Of a stretch of 64,000 nucleotides of DNA, positions 1 through 9,302 are shown piece by piece. The notes beneath the pieces were generated by a model. The model saw only the letters and a program-made list of their open reading frames with translations, was not told the origin of the DNA and did no database searches. The translations under genes were made by a program, and so were the position numbers. Where the stretch lies: assembly GCA_014381825.1 (NCBI GenBank), contig JACNKX010000175.1, positions 1 to 64,000 of the forward strand, given 5' to 3'. The stretch's first letter is position 1. Each line of letters starts with the position of its first letter. The stretch comes from Planctomycetota bacterium (GTDB lineage: Bacteria > Planctomycetota > Planctomycetia > Pirellulales > Pirellulaceae).

Positions 1-95
1 CTCACGCAACCCCCATTTCTCTCACACCAACCCGGCAATTGAACTAAACTGGTTCATCCCATCTAGGCAGATAACGCCTTTCGAATCCCCTTCAA

Positions 96-560
96 TTAGT
101 CGCGTCCGCTAGTGAAGCCGACTTCCAAGGTCAGATTGCCCCAGTCGCACTTAAACGGGATGCAGATCGGACGTACGTCGGATTCAAACGTCACGACATG
201 ACTCCGCCCAACAATCACCGTGGGCAAAGCGAGGCTTAGCTCATACTGCGACATCTGCGCCTTCGCACCGCCGGCTACGATGTTGCTTAGCTCACCGGTG
301 GCATCGACGACGTCAGCATCGATGGATGACGGTCTCTCGCCGAGTAACGCTTCCGTCGCAGAGATGGCGACTTCTCTCTCCAGGCTCAGAACAACCGTGC
401 CGATTATTTCGCCGGACAGTCCGATGATGGCTGTCAGGTCGTGTTGCGGCTGGAAATTGTCACTTAGGAACATCTCTTGACGCTCAAGTCGACAATCAAG
501 CATCGACGAAAACGCGGATACTGTGGATGCGATGAACGGATTGATGAAATTGACATCCAT
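96..560 (-). CDS. cheX: CheX-type chemotaxis phosphatase (CheC/CheX/FliY family)
   Basis: A 154-residue cytoplasmic protein of CheX size. Members of this family dephosphorylate CheY-P. The family signature E-x2-N is visible as E90-L-S-N93, inside the segment ATGELSNIVAGGAK, which matches the helix that inserts into the CheY active site. Only one such signature is seen, as in CheX; CheC normally has two. The gene lies 33 bases downstream of cheY on the same strand, so the pair is probably co-transcribed and the phosphatase most likely acts on that CheY. The ATG at 560 is the first good start. No CheD, the usual partner of CheC, was found in the window. The family assignment is from motif and context, not from a search. 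Confidence 0.85.
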   Translation of the reverse strand: MDVNFINPFIASTVSAFSSMLDCRLERQEMFLSDNFQPQHDLTAIIGLSGEIIGTVVLSLEREVAISATEALLGERPSSIDADVVDATGELSNIVAGGAKAQMSQYELSLALPTVIVGRSHVVTFESDVRPICIPFKCDWGNLTLEVGFTSGRD

Positions 561-593
561 CTTGTCGACTCCGGAAGCTGCCAGGAAAGAGCG

Positions 594-974
594 CTACGCC
601 GAGGCGAACTGATTGCCAAAGTGCTTTTCGAGCTTCGCTCTCAAAGTGTCCGCCTCGAAGGGCTTTGCCAGGTAGTCCGTTACGCCTGCTTGGATGGCTT
701 CCAAGACGCGTCTCTTTTCGGCTTCCGTCGTGATCATGATCAATGCTACGTCCGCATCGACTTCGCGGACGCCTTTGATGACGTCGAGCCCCGTCTTGCG
801 TGGCATATTCCAGTCGGTCAACACCAACTGAAACTCACCTGGCACGAACTTGGCCAATGCTTCTTCACCGTCGGCTGCCTCGACGATGTCTTCGACACCG
901 ATCGATTTCAAAACCCTGATGATGATTTTTCGCATAACGCCGGAATCATCGGCGACTAAGACCTTTAGAGACAT
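594..974 (-). CDS. cheY: CheY-like single-domain response regulator
   Basis: A stand-alone receiver domain of 126 residues. All key positions are intact: the acidic pair D9-D10 in VADDSG, phospho-acceptor D54 in LTDWNMP, Thr at 82-83 in MITTEAE and K104 in YLAKPFE. The start was placed at ATG 974 rather than at the in-frame ATG 21 bases upstream, because GAGGAG lies just before 974 and the protein then begins directly at the first beta strand. It is divergent from the MshEN-repeat/cheA operon and upstream of cheX. The expected role is to carry the phosphoryl signal from CheA to the motility output. No flagellar switch gene is in the window, so the output could be a flagellum or the pilus locus encoded further along. 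Confidence 0.9.
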   Translation of the reverse strand: MSLKVLVADDSGVMRKIIIRVLKSIGVEDIVEAADGEEALAKFVPGEFQLVLTDWNMPRKTGLDVIKGVREVDADVALIMITTEAEKRRVLEAIQAGVTDYLAKPFEADTLRAKLEKHFGNQFASA

Positions 975-1144
975 ACCCCACTCCTCAAGTAACAAGAACT
1001 CGTTCGCGACAAAACTAGCTCACGAATGGCGAGTGGTCCAATGATCGCGTGGAAAACCCCGCGGAAGTTCGCGAATTTTTCATCCATTTTCAAATCTGAG
1101 ACCTACGTGTTTCTACCAACACTCTACACAAGGGGCACTTTCTA

Positions 1145-1552
1145 ATGTGGTTTGGAATTCATCTAGTTCGGCGCGGAGTGATCACAACGGACCAGTTATT
1201 TGCTGCCGTTGAAGAGCAGTCTTCCCGTCGACCACCGCTTGGTGAACTAGCCGTTCGCCGAGGCAAGCTTAAGATGTCGCAAGTCTTTCAAATCCTGGGG
1301 CGGCAAGCTGGAGAGCGTCGTTCATTCGGAACGATTGCCAGGGAAATGCGGCTCCTCACGAAACGACAACTTGCCGATCTGTTGTTGGCTCAGACCGAAA
1401 GTACCCCCTCACTTTCTGAGATTCTTGTTGAGTTGGAGTTCGTAACGCAAGCAACCGTCGATGTCGAACTTGTAAACGCGAGAGACGGTCGTGTCGATGC
1501 ATGCCTGTCGATTTCGTCACCTACGAGGTCAACGACAAGCCGTTCCTTCTGA
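1145..1552 (+). CDS. Stand-alone MshEN-type tandem-repeat protein, possibly frameshifted near its end
   Basis: A 135-residue protein built of four repeats with an exact 29-residue period, starting at F3, L32, F61 and L90. Each follows [L/F]-G-x2-[hydrophobic]-x3-[G/variant]-x-[I/L/V]-x4-[L/V]-x3-[V/L]-x2-Q; the fourth is degenerate (LSE for LGE, no final Gln). This is the pattern of the MshEN/GspE-N domain, also present at the N-terminus of PilB in this window. MshEN domains can bind c-di-GMP, but the Arg that precedes LG in binding versions is replaced here by W, P, S and S, so ligand binding is uncertain. It opens the plus-strand chemotaxis operon, preceded by AAGGGG. The Ser/Thr-rich last 17 residues look out of frame; another frame (1501-1575) looks coding. 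Confidence 0.65.
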   Translation: MWFGIHLVRRGVITTDQLFAAVEEQSSRRPPLGELAVRRGKLKMSQVFQILGRQAGERRSFGTIAREMRLLTKRQLADLLLAQTESTPSLSEILVELEFVTQATVDVELVNARDGRVDACLSISSPTRSTTSRSF

Positions 1553-1624
1553 GGAGTCAGAATCCGACTTCCTGAGAACCTTAAACCCCTGCGTCCATCC
1601 GCTGGCAAACATCGAGCAAGAACC

Positions 1625-4360
1625 ATGCAATTTGAAGACCCCGAATTAGTTGCTGAATTCGTCGTCGAAGCGAACGAGCATCTTCGTGACATCGAGAATC
1701 AGCTGCTTGAGATCGAAGCCAGTGGCGCAGACATCAACGTTGATTTGGTGAACACTGTTTTTCGCGGCGTTCATTCGATCAAGGGAGCAGCCGGCTTCCT
1801 CGGACTGGAATCTCTCAAACTTCTGGCTCACAGCCTGGAAGGCGTGTTGAACTTAATGCGAGAAGGGACGCTCGTCCCAACGTCGCCAATCGTGGACGTC
1901 ATGTTACGCTCGGCGGATCAGCTGCGAGGAATGGTCGCAACGATTGAAACGTCAAACGAAGTGGATGTGTCCGAATTGGCTGCCGCGCTCGACGCGATCG
2001 CGGCTGGAAACGAAGCACCAGCGCCCGTACAGCAACGGGAGGAGTTCAGAGAGTCGGTCGCTGAAACGAATGTTGCATCAGAACAAACAACTCCAGCGGT
2101 CGACCCAATTGATGTGCCAAGCTCAGAACCTATCGTCGAATCCGTGCCAACTGCACCTGTCGCGAACACTCCAAACCCAGCGTCCGCCTCGAAAAAGGGC
2201 ACTCCGTCCGCGTCACCATCGGTGTCCGCAGAAACGAACATTCGCGTGTCTGTCGACGTGCTGGATCAGTTAATGAATCTGGCTGGCGAACTTGTGTTAG
2301 GACGCAATCAGCTGCTTCAAGTCACGAGCACGCCCGAGCATCTCGGCCTGGACGGTGTTGCGTCGCATTTGGATCAAGTCACTAGCGAATTGCAAGATGC
2401 GATCATGCAGACTCGCATGCAGCCAATCGGTTCTGTGTTCGGTCGCTTCTCACGCGTTGTCCGCGACCTAAGCAGTCAGCTTTCGAAGAAGTGTGATCTC
2501 GTCTTAGAAGGCCAAGACGTCGAAGTCGACAAGACGATCAGCGAAGCCATTGGCGATCCCTTGACTCACTTGGTACGCAACTCGGTAGACCACGGCATCG
2601 AGCTCCCAGCCGATCGCGTCGCAGTGGGCAAGCCGGATGCCGGCACGTTGCGGCTTAGTGCTCGTCACCAGTCCGGCAAAGTACGAATCGAGATCTCCGA
2701 CGACGGGGCCGGTATCGATGCCGAGACGTTGAAGGCGAAAGCCGTTTCGAAGGGGCTAATCACCCAAGAACAGGCTCTCAGCATGACGGAGCGCGAAGCA
2801 GTCCGTCTTATCTTTCATCCTGGATTCTCGATGGCCGCCGCCGTCACCGACGTGAGCGGACGGGGCGTCGGAATGGATGTTGTCCGCAGTAACATCGAAC
2901 GGCTCGGCGGGGTTGTCGAGATCGAAACGACCATTGGCAAAGGCACAGCGATTCACATCACGCTTCCGTTAACGCTGGCGATCATCCCATCATTGATCGT
3001 CCGATGTTCCGACAACCGTTTTGCGATACCTCAAGTCAACATCGCCGAACTGGTAAGAATTCGTCCTGCAGAAATCGCCGCTCGGATTGGTCAAGTCAAG
3101 AACGCCGAAGTCCTTCGCTTACGTGGCACGCTGCTTCCGCTAGTCCGACTGAATGACTGTTTGGACATGGAACGACTAGATGATCGCCTCGAAGCACTTG
3201 TCGACGCCGAAGACGCGATCAACATAATTGTCGTCGAGACAGGGAAGCTTCGCTATGGTCTGGTTGTCGACGGACTGTTTGACTCCGAGGAGATCGTCGT
3301 CAAGCCGCTCGGCCAACATGTGAAGTCTTGTCCCTGCCTGTCAGGTGCCACGATTCTGGGAGATGGACGCGTCGCGTTGATCCTTGACGTACCTGGCATA
3401 GCCACCAAATCGAATCTTCGCCAACGCCAAGACGATCAGCAGCTCGCAGCGGACGGATCGAACAATGACTCGCATGATTCGACGGAGCAACAGCCCGTTC
3501 TCCTCTTCACCAGTCACCCCGAAGAACAGTTCGCCGTCCCGATGCCGATGGTCGCGCGAATCGAGCGAGTCCATCGTGATCAGCTTGACAGTGTCGGGGG
3601 GCAGGAGCTGCTACAGTATCGCGGCGCATCGCTGCCGTTGATGCGACTTGAAAACCTCATCACGGCCAAACCGCAACAGGAACGTGAGCGATTGTTTGTG
3701 ATCGTGTTCGAGGCGGCGGGGCACGAAATCGGATTAATCGCGCCACAGCTGGTCGACATTCGCAACGTGTCGGCTGAATTCGATTCGATGACGTTCGGCG
3801 AAGAGGGGGTTTGCGGGGCGCAAGTGATCGATGATCGAACAACCCGCGCTCTCGACTTGTTGTCTTTAGCGCACAAATCTCGACCGGAGTGGTTCGCAAA
3901 AAACGAGCCGGTCATCTCGGCAACTGCTGCCCTTAACACACCTTCGCCGATAACTCCCGCTACCAAGACCATTCTGCTGGCAGAAGACTCGACGTTCTTC
4001 CGCCGCCAAGTGACATCCTTTTTAGAGGATGAGGGCTATCGCGTGGTTGGGTGTGAGGATGGGCGAGTCGCGTGGCACACGTTGAAGTCCGGTCATGAAG
4101 ACATTGACCTGCTCCTCACGGACATCGAGATGCCGAACATGAACGGACTGGAATTGAGTCGTCACGTGAAGGACGACGAAAACCTGCAGCACATTCCTGT
4201 AATTGCACTGACATCACTCGCAGGCCAAGAGGACGAGCGGCGCGGGCGAGAGGCAGGAGTAGATGATTATCAAGTTAAATTAGACCGCGCAAATCTTCTT
4301 AAGGCAGTCCTTCGGTTTGCTCCGATAGGCGTTTGCCAATCAGTTGGGAGTACGGAATGA
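1625..4360 (+). CDS. cheA: Hybrid CheA histidine kinase with two CheW-like domains and a C-terminal receiver
   Basis: A 911-residue sensor kinase. Domains in order: Hpt (1-115) with phospho-accepting H50 in GVHSIKGAAG; a Pro/Ala/Ser-rich linker (about 125-205) in place of a recognisable P2 CheY-binding domain; dimerisation helices (about 210-285); the CheA ATPase with N box HLVRNSVDHG near 314, DDGAGID near 358 and GRGVGMDVV near 412; a CheW domain (about 455-590); a second, divergent CheW-like domain (about 620-750); and a receiver (about 783-905) with acceptor D833 in LLTDIEMP. It would phosphorylate CheY, CheB and perhaps its own receiver, which could act as a phosphate sink. It overlaps cheW by ATGA, which suggests translational coupling. 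Confidence 0.92.
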   Translation: MQFEDPELVAEFVVEANEHLRDIENQLLEIEASGADINVDLVNTVFRGVHSIKGAAGFLGLESLKLLAHSLEGVLNLMREGTLVPTSPIVDVMLRSADQLRGMVATIETSNEVDVSELAAALDAIAAGNEAPAPVQQREEFRESVAETNVASEQTTPAVDPIDVPSSEPIVESVPTAPVANTPNPASASKKGTPSASPSVSAETNIRVSVDVLDQLMNLAGELVLGRNQLLQVTSTPEHLGLDGVASHLDQVTSELQDAIMQTRMQPIGSVFGRFSRVVRDLSSQLSKKCDLVLEGQDVEVDKTISEAIGDPLTHLVRNSVDHGIELPADRVAVGKPDAGTLRLSARHQSGKVRIEISDDGAGIDAETLKAKAVSKGLITQEQALSMTEREAVRLIFHPGFSMAAAVTDVSGRGVGMDVVRSNIERLGGVVEIETTIGKGTAIHITLPLTLAIIPSLIVRCSDNRFAIPQVNIAELVRIRPAEIAARIGQVKNAEVLRLRGTLLPLVRLNDCLDMERLDDRLEALVDAEDAINIIVVETGKLRYGLVVDGLFDSEEIVVKPLGQHVKSCPCLSGATILGDGRVALILDVPGIATKSNLRQRQDDQQLAADGSNNDSHDSTEQQPVLLFTSHPEEQFAVPMPMVARIERVHRDQLDSVGGQELLQYRGASLPLMRLENLITAKPQQERERLFVIVFEAAGHEIGLIAPQLVDIRNVSAEFDSMTFGEEGVCGAQVIDDRTTRALDLLSLAHKSRPEWFAKNEPVISATAALNTPSPITPATKTILLAEDSTFFRRQVTSFLEDEGYRVVGCEDGRVAWHTLKSGHEDIDLLLTDIEMPNMNGLELSRHVKDDENLQHIPVIALTSLAGQEDERRGREAGVDDYQVKLDRANLLKAVLRFAPIGVCQSVGSTE

Positions 4361-4818
4361 CGACAGCCACCATCGACAAGTCCACTACGGGAAGTAGCAC
4401 GCTGCAAATCGCGACGTTCCACGTCGACAACCTGCTGTTGGGCTTGCAAATCCACCAAGTGCAAGAGATCAACCGGCACCTTGAAGTCACTGCGGTGCCG
4501 CACTCGCCTCGCGTAGTCCGCGGCGTCATCAATCTGCGTGGCGAGGTCGTCACGGTCGTTGACATGCGGCAAGTTCTCGGTCTGCCAACCGCGGAACTGA
4601 CCAAGACGAGTCGCAACGTCGTCATTCATTTTGGCGGTGAACTAGTGGGCCTGATGGTTGATCAAATCGCAGATATCCTCACCATCGACGCCAATGATAT
4701 CGATCCACCTCCTGCCAACATCAGTGGCGTGGATGGTCGGTTTTTCAAAGGCGTTCACACAACGAAGGACGAGATCGTCGTGATCCTTGATGTCGACGAG
4801 GCGTTCTCCGTTAGCTGA
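4357..4818 (+). CDS. cheW: CheW chemotaxis coupling protein
   Basis: A 153-residue single CheW domain that links chemoreceptors to CheA in the signalling array. The core is recognisable in the series HVDNLLLGLQIHQVQEI, VPHSPRVVRGVINLRGEVVTV and GLMVDQIADI, typical of the two five-stranded subdomains. The ORF is open from 4333, but the ATG at 4357 is preferred because it forms an ATGA overlap with the cheA stop and has GGGAG just upstream. It is followed after 55 bases by the first receptor gene. Nothing unusual is seen in it; the odd CheW-like copy is the second one inside CheA. Confidence 0.93.
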   Translation: MTTATIDKSTTGSSTLQIATFHVDNLLLGLQIHQVQEINRHLEVTAVPHSPRVVRGVINLRGEVVTVVDMRQVLGLPTAELTKTSRNVVIHFGGELVGLMVDQIADILTIDANDIDPPPANISGVDGRFFKGVHTTKDEIVVILDVDEAFSVS

Positions 4819-4873
4819 TCACAACTACTAAGTACAAAAGTTGAATACATCTATTCGCAAGGGAAACATACTT

Positions 4874-7270
4874 ATGAAACTCCGCACCCGCTTAACAACC
4901 GCTTTTCTGTGCTGTGGACTCGTACCCCTGCTAGTCGCGACGGCTGTATCCTACCGCAACTCCAGCAGCGGAATGCGGGCAATTGAGGAGAATGCAACCG
5001 CCGACTTGGAAAAGAAGTCGAAGGATCAATTGGTAGCACTGCGCGACAGTAAGAAGGAGCAGATCGAACGATACTTCTCGACGATCCGCGACCAGATGCT
5101 AACTTTCTCCGAAGATACGATGGTCGTTGCCGCGATGAAGAAACTGCCGGGGCTGTTTGACGCGTATCGCGAGGAAGCGAACGTCGATGCAGATCTGCTG
5201 GCTGAACAGCGCGGCAAGCTGTTGACTTACTACACCAACGAATTCAGTACGGAGTATCGGAACCAAAACGGCGGGACGTCACCCAACGCAGAACAGTACT
5301 TCCAACAACTCGACGACGACTCCGTTGCACTGCAGTACGCGTACATTCGTGGCAACATGCATCCACTCGGCTCGAAGCATATGCTCGACACGCCGAACGA
5401 CGCAACAAACTACAGCAGATTTCACGAACAGACGCATCCGGTCATCCGCAGTTACCTGGAGAAATTTGGTTACTACGACATCTTCCTGGTCGATTCCAAT
5501 TCGGGCGACATTGTCTATTCGGTCTTTAAGGAGCTGGATTACAGCACGTCGCTACAGGACGGTCCTTACGCCGATACGAACTTTGGCGAAGCGTTCCGTA
5601 AAGCCAACGCCGCGACCGACAAAGATGCTGTGTTTCTCGTAGATTTCAAACAATACACACCGTCCTATGAAGCGCCTGCAAGCTTCATCGCGTCACCAAT
5701 TTTCGAAGGGGATACAAAGGTCGGCGTTGCAATCTTCCAGATGCCGATCGACCGAATCAACGGTGTAATGGCGTTTCGCAGTGGCATGGGCGATACCGGC
5801 GAGTCGTATCTTGTCGGCCCCGACAAGCTAATGCGTTGCGACACCTACCGCGACCCAGAACATCGCTCAATCATCGCTTCCTTCAAGGCTCCCGATCAAG
5901 GTAGTGTCGATACGGAAGCCGTCAGCTTTGCCCTGAAGGGTGAAGCTGGTGTCGAAGAAGTAACCAACTATCTGGGTGATACCGTCGTTTGTGCCTATAC
6001 GCCGGTCGATATCTTAGGATTGCAATGGGCTTTGCTGGCCGAAATCACTACCGAAGAAGCGTACCAAGCGGCTCGGGGCATGCGAAAAACGGCGGACGGC
6101 GCAACCACGACGATGCTACTTTGGAATTCCATCGTTGCGATCATCGCAGTTCTCTCACTGGTCGCAGTCGCCGTGTTCACCTCTGCGAAGATCGTGCGCC
6201 CGATTAATCGCAGCGTCGCGATGTTGAAAGATATCGCCGAGGGAGAGGGAGACCTTACGAAGCGGTTGGACGCCAGTCGTCGCGACGAGTTCGGCGAACT
6301 TGCTGGATGGTTCAACACGTTCGTCGAAAAGTTACAGACGATCATCAGTGATCTCGCGCAGAATGCTCAAACGCTAAATGGTTCCTCAACGGAACTCTCC
6401 GAAGTCGCCACAACTCTCGCAACGGGAGCGACCGACGCGACGCAACAGTCCGGTACCGTTGCAGCCGCCGCCGAAGAAATGTCCGTGAATATGGGCAATA
6501 TGGCTCGCTCGACCGAAGAGGTCTCAGGCAACGTGGGGCATGTCGCAACGGCGGTCGATGAAATGACTACATCGATTCGTGAAGTCGCCGAAAACGCCGA
6601 GAGGTCGGCTTCAGTCGCCGCCCAAGCGGCAACTTTAGTCGGGGTCAGTAACACCAAAATCGCTGACCTTGGATCCGCCGCGGACGAAATTGGCAAAGTG
6701 ATTGAAGTAATTCAGGATATCGCCGAGCAGACCAACCTGCTCGCATTGAACGCGACGATCGAAGCGGCCAGAGCTGGCGAAGCTGGCAAAGGGTTCGCCG
6801 TCGTCGCAACGGAAGTCAAGGAGTTGGCGAAGCAAACCGCAACGGCAACCGACGACATACGTCGCCGCATCGAAGGTATTCAAGGTTCCACCGGTGAAGC
6901 CGTTGACGCGATCCAGGAGATCAGCACAGTGATCAACAACGTCAACGAAGTTTCGCGAACGATCGCTGCGGCGGTGGAAGAGCAAAGCATCACGACAAAA
7001 CAGATCGCTCAAAATGTCTCACAAACGGCGTCAGCTGCGGAGTTGGTTGCCAAAGGTGTAAACGAATCGGCGACGGCCAGCCAAGAGATAACACAGAGCA
7101 TCGCTCGTGTCGATCAAATCCTGCGGCAAACAGCAAGCGGTGCGAATCAGTCACAATCCGCCGGGAACGAGTTCTCCGAACTCGCCGAGCAAATGCAAGC
7201 ATTGGTTAGTCAATTCAAGACCAGCACGTCAGCCACGTCAGCAAACGTAAGCCAAGACTTGGCCTGCTAG
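4874..7270 (+). CDS. Methyl-accepting chemotaxis protein with a large periplasmic sensor
   Basis: A transmembrane chemoreceptor of 798 residues. TM1 is at about 8-30, followed by a long extracytoplasmic region (about 31-405) whose size suits a double-Cache-like sensor, although the fold cannot be proved by eye. TM2 is at about 411-437, HAMP at about 440-495, and the cytoplasmic coiled-coil hairpin follows, with tip motif [19 protein letters not shown] starting at E618. The start at ATG 4874 is chosen over the upstream TTG at 4841 because it begins directly before the membrane segment and has AAGGGAAA upstream. Its cytoplasmic half is nearly the same as that of the next gene, so the two receptors probably arose by duplication and signal to the same CheA. 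The ligand is unknown. Confidence 0.92.
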   Translation: MKLRTRLTTAFLCCGLVPLLVATAVSYRNSSSGMRAIEENATADLEKKSKDQLVALRDSKKEQIERYFSTIRDQMLTFSEDTMVVAAMKKLPGLFDAYREEANVDADLLAEQRGKLLTYYTNEFSTEYRNQNGGTSPNAEQYFQQLDDDSVALQYAYIRGNMHPLGSKHMLDTPNDATNYSRFHEQTHPVIRSYLEKFGYYDIFLVDSNSGDIVYSVFKELDYSTSLQDGPYADTNFGEAFRKANAATDKDAVFLVDFKQYTPSYEAPASFIASPIFEGDTKVGVAIFQMPIDRINGVMAFRSGMGDTGESYLVGPDKLMRCDTYRDPEHRSIIASFKAPDQGSVDTEAVSFALKGEAGVEEVTNYLGDTVVCAYTPVDILGLQWALLAEITTEEAYQAARGMRKTADGATTTMLLWNSIVAIIAVLSLVAVAVFTSAKIVRPINRSVAMLKDIAEGEGDLTKRLDASRRDEFGELAGWFNTFVEKLQTIISDLAQNAQTLNGSSTELSEVATTLATGATDATQQSGTVAAAAEEMSVNMGNMARSTEEVSGNVGHVATAVDEMTTSIREVAENAERSASVAAQAATLVGVSNTKIADLGSAADEIGKVIEVIQDIAEQTNLLALNATIEAARAGEAGKGFAVVATEVKELAKQTATATDDIRRRIEGIQGSTGEAVDAIQEISTVINNVNEVSRTIAAAVEEQSITTKQIAQNVSQTASAAELVAKGVNESATASQEITQSIARVDQILRQTASGANQSQSAGNEFSELAEQMQALVSQFKTSTSATSANVSQDLAC

Positions 7271-7323
7271 GAATTCGTCTGACGCAACCATTCACGAATC
7301 GCATAAACAAAGAAGGCACGATC

Positions 7324-9198
7324 ATGACTATCGGAAGACAGATCACGGCGTTGGCAGTTGGATGCATTCTCTTTCTAGGAGTCTGTATTGCGGCGGTGTG
7401 GCTGCGTGCCGAAGGTAAGTTGCAAGAAAAGCAACAAGAGCTTGTTGTCAGTCAAGCATTGGCGATTGGCACAACGACGTCGCAGCAAGTTGCGGCGACG
7501 CGTGCCGAGTACGCCAAGCACATCGTTGGGCAATTGAAACCACATGGCGTCAAGTTCTCGCAGAATCCGCAAGCCGGCGAGGCTCCCTTGCCAGCCGTCT
7601 TTATGGGACATGTAAGCCAGCGTTTGCAAGACACGTCCGGCGATGACGGAGTCACGTTCGTTCTTCGAAGTGAATGGAACATTAACCCGAAACAAGGTCT
7701 GACGTCGGAGTTCGAGAAGAACGGCTGGGAACGGATGGCCAAACAAGTTGAAGCTCGTCGAATTGGTCGTGCCGAGGACAGCACTAGTGAATTGGAACCC
7801 TACTGGGAACGTGCCACGCTCGGCGACGGGCGCGAAGTCATTAAAGTTATGACCGCTGATTTCGCCAGTGCCAAGAGTTGCGTCAGTTGCCATAATAAGC
7901 TAGAGCAGTCCTCTGAGATCCTCGCGATGCGACGTGCCCGCTCCCCCAAGGTTTTCCAACTTGGCGACTTGATGGGAGCAGTAGTTACGACGGTCTCGAT
8001 CGCGAAATCGCAAGCAATCGCAAGTGAATTGGCCGCGACACAGCGCGCTGCTGGCCGTCAGATTTGGGGCACGATTGGCATCGGCTTGGTCTTCGCCTGC
8101 GTTGCGAGTTTCTACATCGGTCGAAGAATCGGTCAACCGATCACCGAGGTCGCCGAGTTTGCGAAGTCGATCGCTGCGGGAAACCTGAAGGACTCGTGCA
8201 ACATTCAGGCTCGAGCTGAGGTCGGCGTTCTGGTTGAAGCCATGAACCACATGCGAACCATGCTGAGTGGAGTCGTAGGGCGTATCACGGAAAGTTCGAA
8301 ATCTCTGTCAACGGCATCTGAAACGCTGACGGAAACCGCCTCGGATCTGGCGACTGAAACTCGAGATGCCACGGGACAGTCGAGTACGGCTGCCGCCGCC
8401 GCTGAAGAGCTAGCAGTAAACATGCAAAACATTGCTCAATCCACGGAACAGGTGTCCGACAACGTACAAGGGGTCGCTACGGCGGTTGAAGAAATGACCG
8501 GCTCCATAAAACAAGTGGCTGAAAATGCGGACAAGGCGGCCGAAGTCGCAGGACAAGCCGCAGATCTTGCTCGACTGAGCAATGAAAAGGTTAGCGATCT
8601 AGGGTCGGCCGCGGATGAGATCGGAAAAGTGATTGAAGTGATTCAAGACATCGCCGAACAAACAAATCTGCTGGCATTGAATGCGACAATCGAAGCCGCG
8701 CGAGCCGGTGAAGCAGGCAAGGGATTTGCCGTCGTCGCGACGGAAGTCAAAGAACTAGCGAAGCAAACCGCCGCGGCGACCGATGACATTCGTGGACGCA
8801 TCGAAGGCATTCAAAACTCGACCGGCGAGGCTGTCCAAGCAATCCACGAGATCAGCGACGTTATCAACAACGTCAATGAAGTGTCGCGAACCATCGCTGC
8901 CGCCGTGGAAGAGCAAAGTAGCACAACGAACCATATCGGACAGAATATCTCAAAGACCGCGTCTGCGGCTGCCACGGTCGCCAGCGGTGTCAATGAGTCA
9001 GCTTTGGCCAGTCAAGAAATTACACAGAGCATCGCACGCGTCGATCAAGTCCTTCGGCAAGCAGCAACTGGTGCGGCGCAGTCGCAAAATGCCGGAGATG
9101 AGTTCGCAAATCTGGCCGAGCAAATGCAAGTCCTCACCGGGCAGTTTCAGGTGGCCGGTGAAGCGGTCGAAGCGAAGGAGACGCAACTCGCCATATAA
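7324..9198 (+). CDS. Chemoreceptor with a periplasmic c-type haem (CxxCH) sensor domain
   Basis: A 624-residue receptor. TM1 spans about 7-27. The periplasmic part (about 28-245) contains C186-V-S-C189-H190, a classical haem c attachment motif. Its position just before TM2 fits the Tll0287-like/DUF3365 sensor family, which is known to carry haem in some receptors and kinases. TM2 is at about 246-268, then HAMP, then the signalling hairpin with the tip EQTNLLALN at E445. A redox or gas-sensing input (oxygen, NO or the quinone pool) is an inference. It directly follows the other receptor with a 53-base gap. Haem attachment requires a cytochrome c maturation system, which is not encoded in this window. 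Confidence 0.9.
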   Translation: MTIGRQITALAVGCILFLGVCIAAVWLRAEGKLQEKQQELVVSQALAIGTTTSQQVAATRAEYAKHIVGQLKPHGVKFSQNPQAGEAPLPAVFMGHVSQRLQDTSGDDGVTFVLRSEWNINPKQGLTSEFEKNGWERMAKQVEARRIGRAEDSTSELEPYWERATLGDGREVIKVMTADFASAKSCVSCHNKLEQSSEILAMRRARSPKVFQLGDLMGAVVTTVSIAKSQAIASELAATQRAAGRQIWGTIGIGLVFACVASFYIGRRIGQPITEVAEFAKSIAAGNLKDSCNIQARAEVGVLVEAMNHMRTMLSGVVGRITESSKSLSTASETLTETASDLATETRDATGQSSTAAAAAEELAVNMQNIAQSTEQVSDNVQGVATAVEEMTGSIKQVAENADKAAEVAGQAADLARLSNEKVSDLGSAADEIGKVIEVIQDIAEQTNLLALNATIEAARAGEAGKGFAVVATEVKELAKQTAAATDDIRGRIEGIQNSTGEAVQAIHEISDVINNVNEVSRTIAAAVEEQSSTTNHIGQNISKTASAAATVASGVNESALASQEITQSIARVDQVLRQAATGAAQSQNAGDEFANLAEQMQVLTGQFQVAGEAVEAKETQLAI

Positions 9199-9302
9199 GC
9201 AGGCGACGGCAGCAGTCGCGGCATGATGCCGTGCGGCTCCGCCGTTCATTGCCGATAATACTTATCAACACTATCTGCCCATTTCCGGCTAGCTCGACCC
9301 TA

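Noticed and set aside
9219-9231. Small CGGCAT/ATGCCG hairpin before cheB
   Set aside because: Loop of one base and no T run; cannot be supported as a terminator.
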